A DNA stretch of 64,000 nucleotides from PGYR01 sp034670025 (GCA_034670025.1 JAXMOE010000001.1:868001-932000), one strand, 5' to 3'; numbered from the stretch's first letter, positions 37,677 through 46,703 are shown. The notes: generated by a model not told the origin, from the sequence alone. Program-made: numbers and translations.

Positions 37677-38090
37677 CTATTTTTTTATTTCAAAGTCATA
37701 AGTTACTTCTGCACCAGCTGCTTTGATTGTAGCAGAAACGCTGCAATATTTTTCGTGAGAAAGAGAAATTGCTCTTTCTAACTCATTTGCTTCTATATCA
37801 GGACTCACCATTGTATAGTGCATGTGAACTTTTGTGTATATTTTTGGGTGCTCATCTCTTTTTTCTCCGTCAACTTCTATGTTCATATCAACAATAGTCT
37901 TCTTTCTTTTGTTTAACATTGACACTACATCCATTCCAGAGCAAACAGCGGCTGCTTCTAATAGTATTTCCATTGGTGATGCTGCTTCTGGTTCTATCCC
38001 ATCTGATGTTGTATCATACTGAGTTTCGTGGTTTCTTTCATTTTTTCCTGTGAAACTCATATTTTTGTTATATCTTACATTTACTTTCAT
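37677..38090 (-). CDS. OsmC/Ohr-family peroxiredoxin-like protein
   Basis: A 137-residue OsmC-family protein. The two catalytic cysteines are Cys50 (AAAVCSGMDV) and Cys116 (SHEKYCSVSA), in the expected spacing. The family reduces organic hydroperoxides; YhfA-type members like this one are less well defined. Divergent from purE with a 42-bp gap. Length is normal. Confidence 0.87.
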   Translation of the reverse strand: MKVNVRYNKNMSFTGKNERNHETQYDTTSDGIEPEAASPMEILLEAAAVCSGMDVVSMLNKRKKTIVDMNIEVDGEKRDEHPKIYTKVHMHYTMVSPDIEANELERAISLSHEKYCSVSATIKAAGAEVTYDFEIKK

Positions 38091-38132
38091 AATAATAATC
38101 CGTTTTTGGTAAATAAATTAAAGTGCAATATA

Positions 38133-38627
38133 ATGAATAGAAAGATTAGTATAATAATGGGTAGTGACTCGGACCTACCAACTATGAGACAAGCAACTGA
38201 AATATGTCAAATATTCGGTATTGAATACGAAATGAGGGTTGTATCAGCTCACCGCACTCCATTCGATATGATAGAATATGGTAAAACTGCGGACGAAAGA
38301 GGTATTGATATAATAATTGCTGGTGCTGGTGGTGCTGCACACTTGCCGGGTATGATTGCTGCGGCAACTCACTTGCCAGTTATTGGTGTGCCTATCAAAT
38401 CGAGCACACTAAGCGGTGTTGATTCACTTTACTCTATTGTACAAATGCCTCCAGGTGTACCAGTAGCAACAGTAGCAATAGGTGCTGGTAAGAATGCAGG
38501 TTTGCTTGCTGTAAGTATATTAGCACTATCTGATGAGGAGCTATCAGAAAAGTTGAAGAAATATAAGTTAGATATGGCTCAGATGTCGAGAGATAAGAAC
38601 AATAGCGATGAGTTTACTAAGATTTAG
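38133..38627 (+). CDS. purE: N5-carboxyaminoimidazole ribonucleotide mutase PurE
   Basis: A 164-residue class I PurE of purine synthesis, converting N5-CAIR to CAIR. Motifs: IIMGSDSDLPTM, the active-site SAHRTP, and AGAGGAAHLPGM. Chosen start is ATG 38133; an upstream frame start at 38028 would add residues unlike the family and overlap the OsmC gene. No purK is next to it. The end overlaps the convergent gene by 11 bp. Confidence 0.95.
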   Translation: MNRKISIIMGSDSDLPTMRQATEICQIFGIEYEMRVVSAHRTPFDMIEYGKTADERGIDIIIAGAGGAAHLPGMIAAATHLPVIGVPIKSSTLSGVDSLYSIVQMPPGVPVATVAIGAGKNAGLLAVSILALSDEELSEKLKKYKLDMAQMSRDKNNSDEFTKI

Positions 38628-38925
38628 TTTCTTCATCTTCTGGATATTCAATCACTAAGACATAGTCAGCTTCTTTTACTTCTTGTTGCTCAATAAAGTC
38701 ACGCAAGAATGGCTTAACGAAGTTGTTGTCAATCTTTGCTCTTTTTAATTCAGTAGCAATCACAGCAGCTCGTTTGTCTTTGGGTATCTTGGTGTCAATT
38801 ACCAAGATTGGTTCATCATCGACCATACAGATACCAGAGATTTTTGCTTTCTTATCTCTTTTTATGGTGACACCCAATTGCTTAGCTAGCTCCAAGAGCT
38901 CTTTGTAAAGTTCATCAGCTTTCAT
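38617..38925 (-). CDS. Conserved hypothetical small protein
   Basis: A 102-residue protein without signal or membrane segment, with a pattern of a lone strand-hairpin, KISGICMVDDEPILVIDTKI, followed by a helix PKDKRAAVIATELKRA. I have the impression of a small conserved family with this arrangement but cannot name it. It overlaps purE by 11 bp (convergent) and the membrane protein gene by 11 bp (same strand), so it is coupled to the latter. Function unknown. Confidence 0.6.
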   Translation of the reverse strand: MKADELYKELLELAKQLGVTIKRDKKAKISGICMVDDEPILVIDTKIPKDKRAAVIATELKRAKIDNNFVKPFLRDFIEQQEVKEADYVLVIEYPEDEETKS

Positions 38926-39385
38926 TTTTATTCAGAGGTTTAAATATTAAAAATAGCACTATTCCGATATGAGACATAATTGACATAGGCACTAAGGTCT
39001 TGAATATATCTGATAAAAATCTCATCTTGAATATATGCACCACTCCATCAAACTTGTCCTTAGTCATTTCAGCAAATGAATTAATGTAATAATACATATC
39101 TATGTCATTTAAAATAAGATAGACTTCAGACGGCAAAAAAAGCAAAAAGCACATTACAGACATAAAGACCCAGCCCTTTCTCTTCATATTTCCTTTATTT
39201 AATACAGCTAAAGCAGTTACAAAGAAGAAAGAAATAGAGTATATTATATTAGCATATATTCCAATATCTATATATTTATCAATAGAGACCATTGCCTCTG
39301 CTTGGCTAAGATTAGACTTTAACTGAAAAACTTCTGCAACTTCAAATAGCTCATAGCCCACAATCAATCTGAAAATAGAAAGCAC
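38915..39385 (-). CDS. Small four-helix membrane protein (start uncertain)
   Basis: At least 156 residues with about four hydrophobic segments. The proposed start is GTG 39385 (MLSIFRLIVGYELF); the frame stays open upstream of it and encodes further hydrophobic residues (LLTISTIVLISTWIVLSIF) without ATG, GTG or TTG, so the true start may be a rare codon, or the first helix may be truncated. No family recognised. Overlaps the downstream small gene by 11 bp, and the upstream DNA is shared with the murF promoter region. Confidence 0.5.
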   Translation of the reverse strand: MLSIFRLIVGYELFEVAEVFQLKSNLSQAEAMVSIDKYIDIGIYANIIYSISFFFVTALAVLNKGNMKRKGWVFMSVMCFLLFLPSEVYLILNDIDMYYYINSFAEMTKDKFDGVVHIFKMRFLSDIFKTLVPMSIMSHIGIVLFLIFKPLNKNES

Positions 39386-39524
39386 AATCCATGTTGAAAT
39401 TAGTACAATAGTTGATATAGTTAATAGTTTTTTAATAGCTTTGATTAAATGTATAATGCAAAAAACAAATATATAGTTTTAAGCATTATATTTGAACAAT
39501 TGTTATAAACTGAACTTAAAAAAT

Positions 39525-40901
39525 ATGATAAACAACACAGCAAAATTTTCAGAATTTGAACTAAAATTAATATTTGGCAAAGATAACTGCCTTAATTTAG
39601 AAGAAAACACAGAGTTCGAAGGAGTAGTTATTGACAGCAGATCCGTTGAAAAAAGAAATATATTTATTCCTTTAGAAGGTGAGCAAGTTGATGGACACAA
39701 ATACATTACTTCATCTTTTGACAAAGGTGCAACCTTAGCCTTGTGTAGTAAGGAACACTATAATGACAATAAAGATTCACTAGAAGGCAGACCAATAATA
39801 TTAGTAGATGACACTTTGCGAGGTCTCGGACTTTTATCTAACTTTCACAGAAAAAGATTTGAATACCCAGTCATTGCTGTAGCTGGCTCAAACGGAAAGA
39901 CCACCACAAAAGAAATGTTAGCACACTTGCTTTCTCAGTCAAATAAAGTTCTAAAAACGTATAAAAATTATAATAACCAACTTGGTGTTCCACTTATGCT
40001 CTTAGCTTTGGACGATAGCTACGATGCAGCGGTGTTAGAATTAGGTACAAATGAGCCAGGCGAGATTCCATTACTTTCCGAAATAGCAGAGCCAACTCAT
40101 GGTGTTATTACCAACATTGGCAAAGAGCATTTGGAAAATTTCGAAGACATATTAGGTGTAGAGTTAGAAGAAACATTCTTATTCGGTCAATTGCGTAAGT
40201 TCAACAAAATGTCTTACGTGAACTATGATGACCCAATATTGCAGAACTATACTAATCTTTTGGAAAAGAAATTTGTATTTGGTCAACAAGATGGAATGCA
40301 CCTAACTTATAAAATCAACCTAAATGACGACATGTCTCCTACTTTGAGCATAAAAACTTATGACGAGAAGGAATTTGATGTTGAAATACCTAATGTAGTT
40401 GGTTTAGCTCAGGCATATAATGCTGGGGCAGCCATAGCCATAGCATTTGATTTGGGTGTGGAAGTTGAGGAAATTCAATCTGCAATGAAATCATTTACAT
40501 CGGACAACTCGAGCAATTACGGGCGTATGCTTATTGAAAAAATTGATAATACAACTATCATCAATGATTGCTATAACGCCAATCCAGACTCTATGTCTAT
40601 TGCTTTAGATACACTCAAATTATATGAGGGTAAGAAAATAGCAATTATGGGCGATATGCTTGAATTAGGAAATTCTGAGGCGGAAGAACACAAAGTCGCT
40701 TTAGCTAAGGCATCGGGAATAGCAGATGAAGTTTATTTATATGGAGAAATCTTCAGCAAAATAGAAATGTCTTCAAACAGTACTCACTTTGGGAATAAAA
40801 GTGAAATTGCAGATAAGATTGACACCAATACACCGCAAACTATATTAGTTAAAGGGTCGAGAGGAATGAGATTAGAAGAGATAATAGATAAATTGAAATA
40901 G
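39525..40901 (+). CDS. murF: UDP-MurNAc-tripeptide:D-Ala-D-Ala ligase MurF
   Basis: About 458 residues. MurF adds D-Ala-D-Ala to UDP-MurNAc-tripeptide, the last cytoplasmic step before lipid I. ATP loop AGSNGKTTTKEML (about residues 120-132), central-domain motifs LELGTNEPGE and GVITNIGKEHLENF, and the C-terminal NDCYNANPDSM motif all match. ATG 39525 is preferred; an upstream TTG (39492) adds 11 residues of no family relevance. Together with mraY it forms a short cell-wall operon, gap 92 bp. Confidence 0.93.
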   Translation: MINNTAKFSEFELKLIFGKDNCLNLEENTEFEGVVIDSRSVEKRNIFIPLEGEQVDGHKYITSSFDKGATLALCSKEHYNDNKDSLEGRPIILVDDTLRGLGLLSNFHRKRFEYPVIAVAGSNGKTTTKEMLAHLLSQSNKVLKTYKNYNNQLGVPLMLLALDDSYDAAVLELGTNEPGEIPLLSEIAEPTHGVITNIGKEHLENFEDILGVELEETFLFGQLRKFNKMSYVNYDDPILQNYTNLLEKKFVFGQQDGMHLTYKINLNDDMSPTLSIKTYDEKEFDVEIPNVVGLAQAYNAGAAIAIAFDLGVEVEEIQSAMKSFTSDNSSNYGRMLIEKIDNTTIINDCYNANPDSMSIALDTLKLYEGKKIAIMGDMLELGNSEAEEHKVALAKASGIADEVYLYGEIFSKIEMSSNSTHFGNKSEIADKIDTNTPQTILVKGSRGMRLEEIIDKLK

Positions 40902-40993
40902 ATTTAGTAGTCATTTTTTTGACCGCTAAGTATATATTTTAAGAAAAATATATTATATTTGCTTACTATTCTACAAAGCAGCAAAGGATTTTA

Positions 40994-42124
40994 ATGTTAT
41001 ATTTTTTAGCCGAATGGATTCACAAAGTATTCGATCCACCGGGTTTTGGTGTATTCCAATTCATCACTTTTCGTGCAGCCGCAGCAACTATAACGGCTAT
41101 GTTAATCAGCTTTATTGTTGGACCTAAGATAATAGCAAAGCTAAAATCTATGCAAATTGGCGAACAAGCTAAAACAGAACTGATGGACAAAGGACTTCAT
41201 CTAAACAAAGCTGGTACTCCCACAATGGGTGGACTCATAGTGCTTTCCTCGCTACTAATCCCAAGCATACTTTGGGCAGATATGTCCAATATGTTCATAA
41301 TTATGATACTACTTACTACAGCTTGGTTGGGTGCTGTTGGTTTTCTCGATGACTATTTGAAAGTAATAAAAAAGCTCCCTAAAGGATTAGTAGGCAAATA
41401 TAAAATATTGGGTCAAGTTAGCATCGGCTTTATACTTGGTGCAACAATTTACTTTTTTCCAGAGTGGTATTCCCCCACTTTTGCTGAGTTCAACACATTG
41501 ACAACTGTTCCTTTTGCAAAAGATTTGAATTTCAATTTCGGTATATTTTATATTCCGATGGTTATTTTTATAATCACTGCCACATCAAATGCCGTAAATT
41601 TAACTGATGGGCTTGACGGCCTAGCTATCGGTACGGTTAGTATTGTTGGTCTTAGTTTAGCACTGCTATCTTACTTTACGGGAAACACTTTCTTCGCAAA
41701 TTATCTAAACATTATGTACTTAGAAGGCAGTGGTGAGTTGACAATATTTATGGCTTCTTTAGTAGGAGCAGGCATAGGATTTTTGTGGTATAACTCATAC
41801 CCTGCCCAAATATTTATGGGTGACACGGGTTCGCTTGCGCTTGGTGGTGCCGTTGGAGCATTGGTAATTCTTATTAAGAAAGAGTTTCTATTGCCTATAC
41901 TTGGGGGATTATTTTTCGCTGAAGCACTATCTGTAATTATTCAAGTAAGTTACTTTAGATACACTAAAAAGAAACTTGGAGTTGGCAAACGTATATTCAA
42001 AATCGCACCTCTTCACCATCATTTTGAGAAAACTGGTATTCACGAATCAAAAATTGTTACTCGATTCTACATAGTTGGTATAATATTGGCTATCATAACT
42101 ATGGCAACTTTCAAGGTAAGATAA
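40994..42124 (+). CDS. mraY: Phospho-MurNAc-pentapeptide transferase MraY
   Basis: A 376-residue, 10-helix membrane enzyme that transfers phospho-MurNAc-pentapeptide to undecaprenyl phosphate to make lipid I. Motifs: GTPTMGG, the Asp pair in GFLDDYLK, the LTDGLDGLAIG loop, FMGDTGSLALGG, and the histidine-rich APLHHHFE. A -7-like TATATTTG lies at 40954-40961 but without a convincing -33 element. The stop codon is directly followed by the lipoprotein ATG at 42125. No other mur/dcw gene follows. Confidence 0.95.
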   Translation: MLYFLAEWIHKVFDPPGFGVFQFITFRAAAATITAMLISFIVGPKIIAKLKSMQIGEQAKTELMDKGLHLNKAGTPTMGGLIVLSSLLIPSILWADMSNMFIIMILLTTAWLGAVGFLDDYLKVIKKLPKGLVGKYKILGQVSIGFILGATIYFFPEWYSPTFAEFNTLTTVPFAKDLNFNFGIFYIPMVIFIITATSNAVNLTDGLDGLAIGTVSIVGLSLALLSYFTGNTFFANYLNIMYLEGSGELTIFMASLVGAGIGFLWYNSYPAQIFMGDTGSLALGGAVGALVILIKKEFLLPILGGLFFAEALSVIIQVSYFRYTKKKLGVGKRIFKIAPLHHHFEKTGIHESKIVTRFYIVGIILAIITMATFKVR

Positions 42125-42727
42125 ATGAAAATACTACTAACACTTTTAATGATAACTTTTATTGCGTGCAGCCCTGTACGTAATAGGTATATGTCTAAAA
42201 GCAGTAGCGATGAAGACAAAAACAGTAACATTTCTCAAAACACAAATAGCAGTGACCATACATCTGCTGAAACTGGTGCTGAGTATTTCAACACAGATAC
42301 TGTTTATAGAACTCTTCCCCCATTGATTATCGAGAATGGCAAAGAGAATCAAATTCGTTCGTTGAATGCTGAGTTAGATTCTGCAATCTATCTGTTTAGT
42401 AATGGTAATTACGAAGTAGCATGTGAGAAATTTAGTATATTACAGGAAACTCTCAAACAGCAAGATTCACTCTATCACGAGGCAGTATTTTACAGTGCAG
42501 AATGCCTGATAGTAAACAATGAATATACTTTAGCATCTCGTTTGTTGAATGTTTTGATGAATGATGAGCTATCTAACAATTTGAAGCCAAGAGTTCTTTT
42601 AAGACAAGGGCACATTAGGTGTGCTTTGGGTGATGAAGAGACTGCAAAGTGGTATTTTGATAAACTATTGGCTGAATATCCTGACTCATTTTTAATCCCA
42701 TTAGCTAATTGCAATTCATTAGATTAA
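42125..42727 (+). CDS. TPR-like lipoprotein
   Basis: A 200-residue protein with lipobox TFIAC (Cys15) and a long Ser/Asn/Asp linker (about residues 20-55). Residues about 80-200 form antiparallel helices of the tetratricopeptide type: ALDSAIYLFSNGNYEVA, HEAVFYSAECLIVNN, VLLRQGHIRCALGDEE. Similar to YbgF/BamD-like envelope adaptor proteins but too short to assign. Directly follows mraY (no gap) and overlaps the convergent pdxB by 9 bp. Confidence 0.65.
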   Translation: MKILLTLLMITFIACSPVRNRYMSKSSSDEDKNSNISQNTNSSDHTSAETGAEYFNTDTVYRTLPPLIIENGKENQIRSLNAELDSAIYLFSNGNYEVACEKFSILQETLKQQDSLYHEAVFYSAECLIVNNEYTLASRLLNVLMNDELSNNLKPRVLLRQGHIRCALGDEETAKWYFDKLLAEYPDSFLIPLANCNSLD

Positions 42728-43789
42728 ATCATTAACTAATGTTTCTCTATGCTTCTTATACGATTTTCTCAGTTCTGAGAAATTATATTCATACTTATTT
42801 TTTATTTCTGACTTGAACTCTGTTCTTGTTTTAATTATATCAATATTATTTCTCAGCTTATTATAAAGTTCATAAAATTCTATTCCTTCTAACTTAATTT
42901 TACAGTCTTCATCTAATCTATTTAAAATTGTATCTTTATTTACTCTGTGTCCAGTATATAATTCAAATGCTTGGATCATATTCAAACTACCTCGAAGCTT
43001 TGCTTCAACTGAATGTCCTGCAATGTGTGGTGTAGATATAAAGCATTGTTGCACTAATTCTGAGTTTGGAGTGGATTCGTTTTCCCACACATCTAATACT
43101 AGATTATTGAAATTAAAATCAATAAACTTCAGTGCATACTCACTTATTACTCCCCCACGAGAAGCATTGATTAGCAATGTTCCATCCTTTACCTTATGAA
43201 TATTTTTAGTGTTTAGCATTCGATAAGTAGGGAATTTTCCTGACTTTGTTATTGGAGTATGAAAAGTAATAACGTCAGACAATTCTAACAAATCATCATA
43301 ATCTGTTTTTTTTACATTCTCATAATCTACTATATTTTCATACGGATCAGTCACTAATACTTGTTTACTAAACTTTGAAAATACCTTGGCTACTTTCTTA
43401 CCAATATTACCATAACCTACAACACCAATAGTCATTTCTTTAATGTTCTTAACATGTTCTATGCACCACATTTGCACAGCTAATGTAACGTATTCAGTTA
43501 CAGAAAGCGAATTAGAACCAGCAGCACTAATCCATTCTATACTATTCTTTTTAAAATATTCTTTATCTATATTATCAGTACCAGCAGTAGCTGTACCAAC
43601 AAATTTCACCTTTGTGTTTCCCAACAAAAATACATCGCATTTGGTTGTCGATCTCACGAATAGACAATCAGCTTTTGTTTCTATAACAAACTGATTTGTT
43701 AACTCTCCCCCATCAAATTCAATTACATTGTAATCCTTGGAAAGTGTCTCTGCTAATAAAGGTACGTTACTATCAATAAGTATATTCAT
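42719..43789 (-). CDS. pdxB: Erythronate-4-phosphate dehydrogenase PdxB
   Basis: A 356-residue D-2-hydroxyacid dehydrogenase of pyridoxal-phosphate biosynthesis: N-terminal ILIDSNVPLLAE typical of PdxB, the substrate-binding RSTT and VGTATAGTDN, the NAD-binding VGYGNIGKKVAK, and a HIAGHSVEAK block that is PdxB-specific, carrying the catalytic His. Length is close to the family's (about 380). The C-terminal dimerisation part is short and divergent. It overlaps the TPR lipoprotein gene by 9 bp, and a terminator separates it from the SRPBCC gene. Confidence 0.87.
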   Translation of the reverse strand: MNILIDSNVPLLAETLSKDYNVIEFDGGELTNQFVIETKADCLFVRSTTKCDVFLLGNTKVKFVGTATAGTDNIDKEYFKKNSIEWISAAGSNSLSVTEYVTLAVQMWCIEHVKNIKEMTIGVVGYGNIGKKVAKVFSKFSKQVLVTDPYENIVDYENVKKTDYDDLLELSDVITFHTPITKSGKFPTYRMLNTKNIHKVKDGTLLINASRGGVISEYALKFIDFNFNNLVLDVWENESTPNSELVQQCFISTPHIAGHSVEAKLRGSLNMIQAFELYTGHRVNKDTILNRLDEDCKIKLEGIEFYELYNKLRNNIDIIKTRTEFKSEIKNKYEYNFSELRKSYKKHRETLVNDLI

Positions 43790-43790
43790 A

Positions 43791-43821
43791 AAAAAATGAG
43801 GATAGTTAAACTACTATCCTC
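43791..43821 (-). terminator. Rho-independent terminator of the SRPBCC gene
   Basis: Nine-base stem GAGGATAGT (43798-43806) / ACTATCCTC (43813-43821) with a six-base loop. On the minus strand it is followed by six T (complement of 43791-43796), just before the pdxB start. Confidence 0.85.
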
Positions 43822-43850
43822 TAAATTAATATTTTTTGATGTATTTAAAT

Positions 43851-44870
43851 CTATTGAACAGGAAAATAGATATGTGTTACTAATTTGTCTTCTGGAGTAT
43901 CACCTGGATCAGATATGTAAACTTCCCATGGATTACCAACCATCTCAAACCCAGATTGCTCTATGAAAGCCATAATATTATTATAAGTTTTTTCCATTCC
44001 AGAATACGATCCATTATGAATTATCTTAACAGTTGGACCAGCATAAGTATCTTTAGAAACAACAGATGCAGAAAGTTCACCTTTAACGTCACCAACAGGA
44101 ATACAGTTTTCAAACTCGTACTGATTGTCTTCCCATTTAGAAGTGATTGTCATTGGAGCTCCGGCCATTTCCATTTCATTAACTTGAATATTAGACATCA
44201 GTTGACCATAATTTTGTCCAAAAAGCGAAGAAATATTCTGATCATCTTGAGTAGTTGCTCCAGAGATACACAATATTTTTTGTGATTCCACCTCTTCAAA
44301 AGTAATATCTGCACTTGTCAAATCAGTTTGATTTTCAACAGCTTCTGATACTCTTTTCAGATTTTCTAAACCTTTCTCATATTGGTCTTCTATTATTCCA
44401 CCCATAGCCATAACAATATAGCCACCAATGATAGGTATATCCATATCACTATCGAAACCCCAAATAACTTTGGTTTTATTTTCACCCACTTTCTCAAATT
44501 TGAAGTAAGTTTTTGCAAGACCTTGATCACCGAAATCCAAATCAGTATTAATATATTCATACTGCTTTGCATCAGTAATTGTCATCTTACCAACTCCTAC
44601 GTTTTCATTTTCACTTGTCCATTGTCTGGAGTTATCAACTCCGAATAAAGGACCACTAAATGTTGCTTCCATATTTGGGTCTAAATTTGACCACGGATCC
44701 CAATTAGACATATTCTTCAGATTGGCTACTTGCATATAAGGCACATTTGGAGGAGCATCAATCTCAATAGATTTTTCTACGTGCATATCACTCGGTAAAA
44801 ACAACCCTACTACAACAAACAAACCAATCAGCACTGCGACTGTAATTAGTATAATTTTTAACGCTTTCAT
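43851..44870 (-). CDS. SRPBCC / GyrI-like effector-binding protein
   Basis: A 339-residue protein with one N-terminal membrane anchor (about 5-25), an SRPBCC polyketide-cyclase-like domain (about 30-170; SIEIDAPPNVPYMQVANLKN and the tail MGGIIEDQYEKGLENLKR), and a C-terminal GyrI-like small-molecule-binding domain (about 185-339; ends LVTHIYFPVQ). The architecture is frequent and its function is not defined; ligand binding at the membrane is the best inference. Its RBS (AAAGGATG) overlaps the 25-bp repeat at the left end of the mobile element, so its native promoter may have been separated by the insertion. Confidence 0.82.
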   Translation of the reverse strand: MKALKIILITVAVLIGLFVVVGLFLPSDMHVEKSIEIDAPPNVPYMQVANLKNMSNWDPWSNLDPNMEATFSGPLFGVDNSRQWTSENENVGVGKMTITDAKQYEYINTDLDFGDQGLAKTYFKFEKVGENKTKVIWGFDSDMDIPIIGGYIVMAMGGIIEDQYEKGLENLKRVSEAVENQTDLTSADITFEEVESQKILCISGATTQDDQNISSLFGQNYGQLMSNIQVNEMEMAGAPMTITSKWEDNQYEFENCIPVGDVKGELSASVVSKDTYAGPTVKIIHNGSYSGMEKTYNNIMAFIEQSGFEMVGNPWEVYISDPGDTPEDKLVTHIYFPVQ

Positions 44871-44878
44871 AAATCATC

Positions 44879-44903
44879 CTTTATTAATAAATAACACACA
44901 ATA
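44879..44903. repeat. attL: left 25-bp direct repeat of the mobile element
   Basis: Starts CTTTATTAATAAATAAC and ends ACACAATA. Identical over 25 bases to 56567-56591, 11,688 bp away. It lies 9 bp from the SRPBCC start codon on the other side of its RBS. Confidence 0.85.
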
Positions 44904-45045
44904 CCGTAAATCACTATAACCATTACAGTTACACAATCCTTACACTTAAAATAATGTCATTTATATTGACAAATATTCAGCTAAAATACCGATTAGAACT
45001 ACTGCAATCTAATAAAATACTTTTAATATCTCAAATAGAATCCTA

Positions 45046-45336
45046 TTATTTTTTGTTCTTTTGAATAGCTCTTAATAATGATTGTTCACTTATTCGCATA
45101 TCTAATGCTATTCTTTTGGTGTCGTGTTCTTTTCCCTTCATATATTCCTGAAGCTTACTATGAAATTTTGAAACATTGCCAACGTATAATGAAATTGATG
45201 GAACTTGTTTCTGAATGTACTTACACACTTGCAACCCCTCACCACTATCATTAAGTAATAGTTCTAAGCTTCCAGGATATGCTTCTATAATATCGGATTC
45301 TGTTAGTGTGTCAATAAATCTATCAAGGTGGGTCAT
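45046..45336 (-). CDS. Mor-like transcriptional activator (tentative)
   Basis: A 96-residue protein with a two-part plan resembling Mor/C activators of phage Mu: a region LELLLNDSGEGLQVCKYIQ then a lone strand ISLYVG, and a C-terminal HTH (DTKRIALDMRISEQSLLRAI). Mor proteins dimerise through a strand and activate middle or late promoters. It lies inside the left end of the element and is transcribed outward, toward attL and the SRPBCC gene. The match is by pattern only. Confidence 0.45.
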   Translation of the reverse strand: MTHLDRFIDTLTESDIIEAYPGSLELLLNDSGEGLQVCKYIQKQVPSISLYVGNVSKFHSKLQEYMKGKEHDTKRIALDMRISEQSLLRAIQKNKK

Positions 45337-45419
45337 TTACTTACTTTATTTGTTTGTGAATATAACGTAAATATACTAATATTATACGTTTAAAGCAAGT
45401 GAATGTTTTAAGTTTTAAT

Positions 45420-45625
45420 GTAAAGTCTCCCACTAAAAAAGTGGGCATTTATGGCAATAAGAGTTTTTGGAACTCTATTTGTTGAATTGGTTTTCAACTA
45501 TTTCTAACAAGGTCTTTAAATAAAAACCGTTTGCATATTTTAACTTCTTACTTCTCATGTTAGCGTGTAAGAATCCTGCAGAGTCAGTACAGTTGGGAAC
45601 TGACTTGATAAATATAGAGTTGAGT
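45420..45625. other. Palindrome-rich noncoding segment
   Basis: Four stem-loops in about 180 bases: CCCAC/GTGGG (45429-45433/45441-45445), AGAGTT/AACTCT (45460-45465/45471-45476), GTTGAA/TTCAAC (45481-45486/45493-45498) and AGTCAGT/ACTGACT (45582-45588/45599-45605). On the minus strand a 51-codon stretch without an obvious start (ending VENQFNK near 45480) spans part of it. It could be a structured RNA or the relic of a small transposon end; no known family is recognised. Confidence 0.4.
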
Positions 45626-45633
45626 GGGTTATG

Positions 45634-46440
45634 CTAAGGGTTATCTAAGATAAATTTCTCATGGTAGTTGATCACTTCATAAGCCACAACTTTACCGTTA
45701 GCAGTTTTAATCTGAATATCAACATAGTATCCGAAATTGTTAGGGTTATCGTCCCCTTTTAAAATCTTTTTCTTTAACTTCTTATCTAAGAATAACACAT
45801 TAACTGCTTTCTTTTCCTCTACGTCATCTATTATTACCTTGTTGCCAGTTTTGGCATCTAACTTACTTCTGGTTTGGTAAAACACCATTACTACATTCTC
45901 TCTAATGTCCCCAGACTTAGGCTCTTTTAATTTGTTACGCTCATCTTGCAAATTGTCTCTCATCGCTTTAGCGGACGCAGAGTCGATATAATAATGTTGA
46001 TGTACATCGCCATTTGCATGTACTTTAACATTTAAGCGAGACGCAGAATCATTAGCAATAGGGTTCATAAATGCTGCAATCTCTTTGCAATCCTCTGCGT
46101 TTAAATCTGGCTTATCTTCACCCTCATCAGTAAAGTAACTTATAGCTTTTTTTAAATAAATACTAAAGCCAACTATGTTATTAACATGGTCAGCAAAGGG
46201 CAAAAGTTTATCTTTTCCCAACTCCACTAAGTCAAATATATAGCTACCTGACTTAATTTCTTTAACATATAATCTTGACTGGGTTTCTTCTAAATTGTAA
46301 CCATTTTTAGATACATAAGAGTTGTATTGGCGTGATAAAGCTATTAATGAATTAGTAAGTTCTATCAATTCAACTGGCTTAGAATTTTGAATTTCTAATG
46401 TCAGCTTTACGTCTGAAAGGTGGTCTATATGTTCTTGCAT
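45634..46440 (-). CDS. Hypothetical cargo-type protein of the mobile element
   Basis: About 268 residues from ATG 46440 (an upstream start at 46500 adds an unrelated basic leader). The N-terminal 100 residues have a strand-rich module (VKLTLEIQ, then LYVKEIKSGSYIFDLV), followed by a helical middle and a charged C-terminal domain with the run EEKKAVNVLFLDKKLKKKIL. I recall N-terminal modules of this style in unnamed proteins of many bacteria, but cannot assign one. It is separated from the operon to its right by a terminator (46672-46703), so it has its own promoter, the position typical of cargo genes in satellites. Confidence 0.6.
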   Translation of the reverse strand: MQEHIDHLSDVKLTLEIQNSKPVELIELTNSLIALSRQYNSYVSKNGYNLEETQSRLYVKEIKSGSYIFDLVELGKDKLLPFADHVNNIVGFSIYLKKAISYFTDEGEDKPDLNAEDCKEIAAFMNPIANDSASRLNVKVHANGDVHQHYYIDSASAKAMRDNLQDERNKLKEPKSGDIRENVVMVFYQTRSKLDAKTGNKVIIDDVEEKKAVNVLFLDKKLKKKILKGDDNPNNFGYYVDIQIKTANGKVVAYEVINYHEKFILDNP

Positions 46441-46671
46441 TATTTTACTTTTGTTTGAATTAAAGTAATTGAATATACGCAACAATGTCTTGAATCGCAA
46501 ATTATACCCTTACTATTTGTGACACTTAGTTAGATAATTAACAACACCATTAATATAATACTTTTGTGAGTTTTGTAATTTCGGGTCTTTCAATAATTTA
46601 TTTGACAATCTAATATATTCTTTCAATTATTTTCATTATGTTTCATATTCCTTCATTGTTTTATATTTTAT

Positions 46672-46703
46672 AAAAACCCCCTGCAAAACTAATTACAAGG
46701 GGT
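46672..46703 (-). terminator. Terminator of the leftward element operon
   Basis: Short stem with ACCCC (46676-46680) / GGGGT (46699-46703) and a large loop; the minus strand then reads into TTTTTATA. Lies 27 bp after the stop of the 791-residue gene. The loop is long, so confidence is moderate. Confidence 0.5.
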
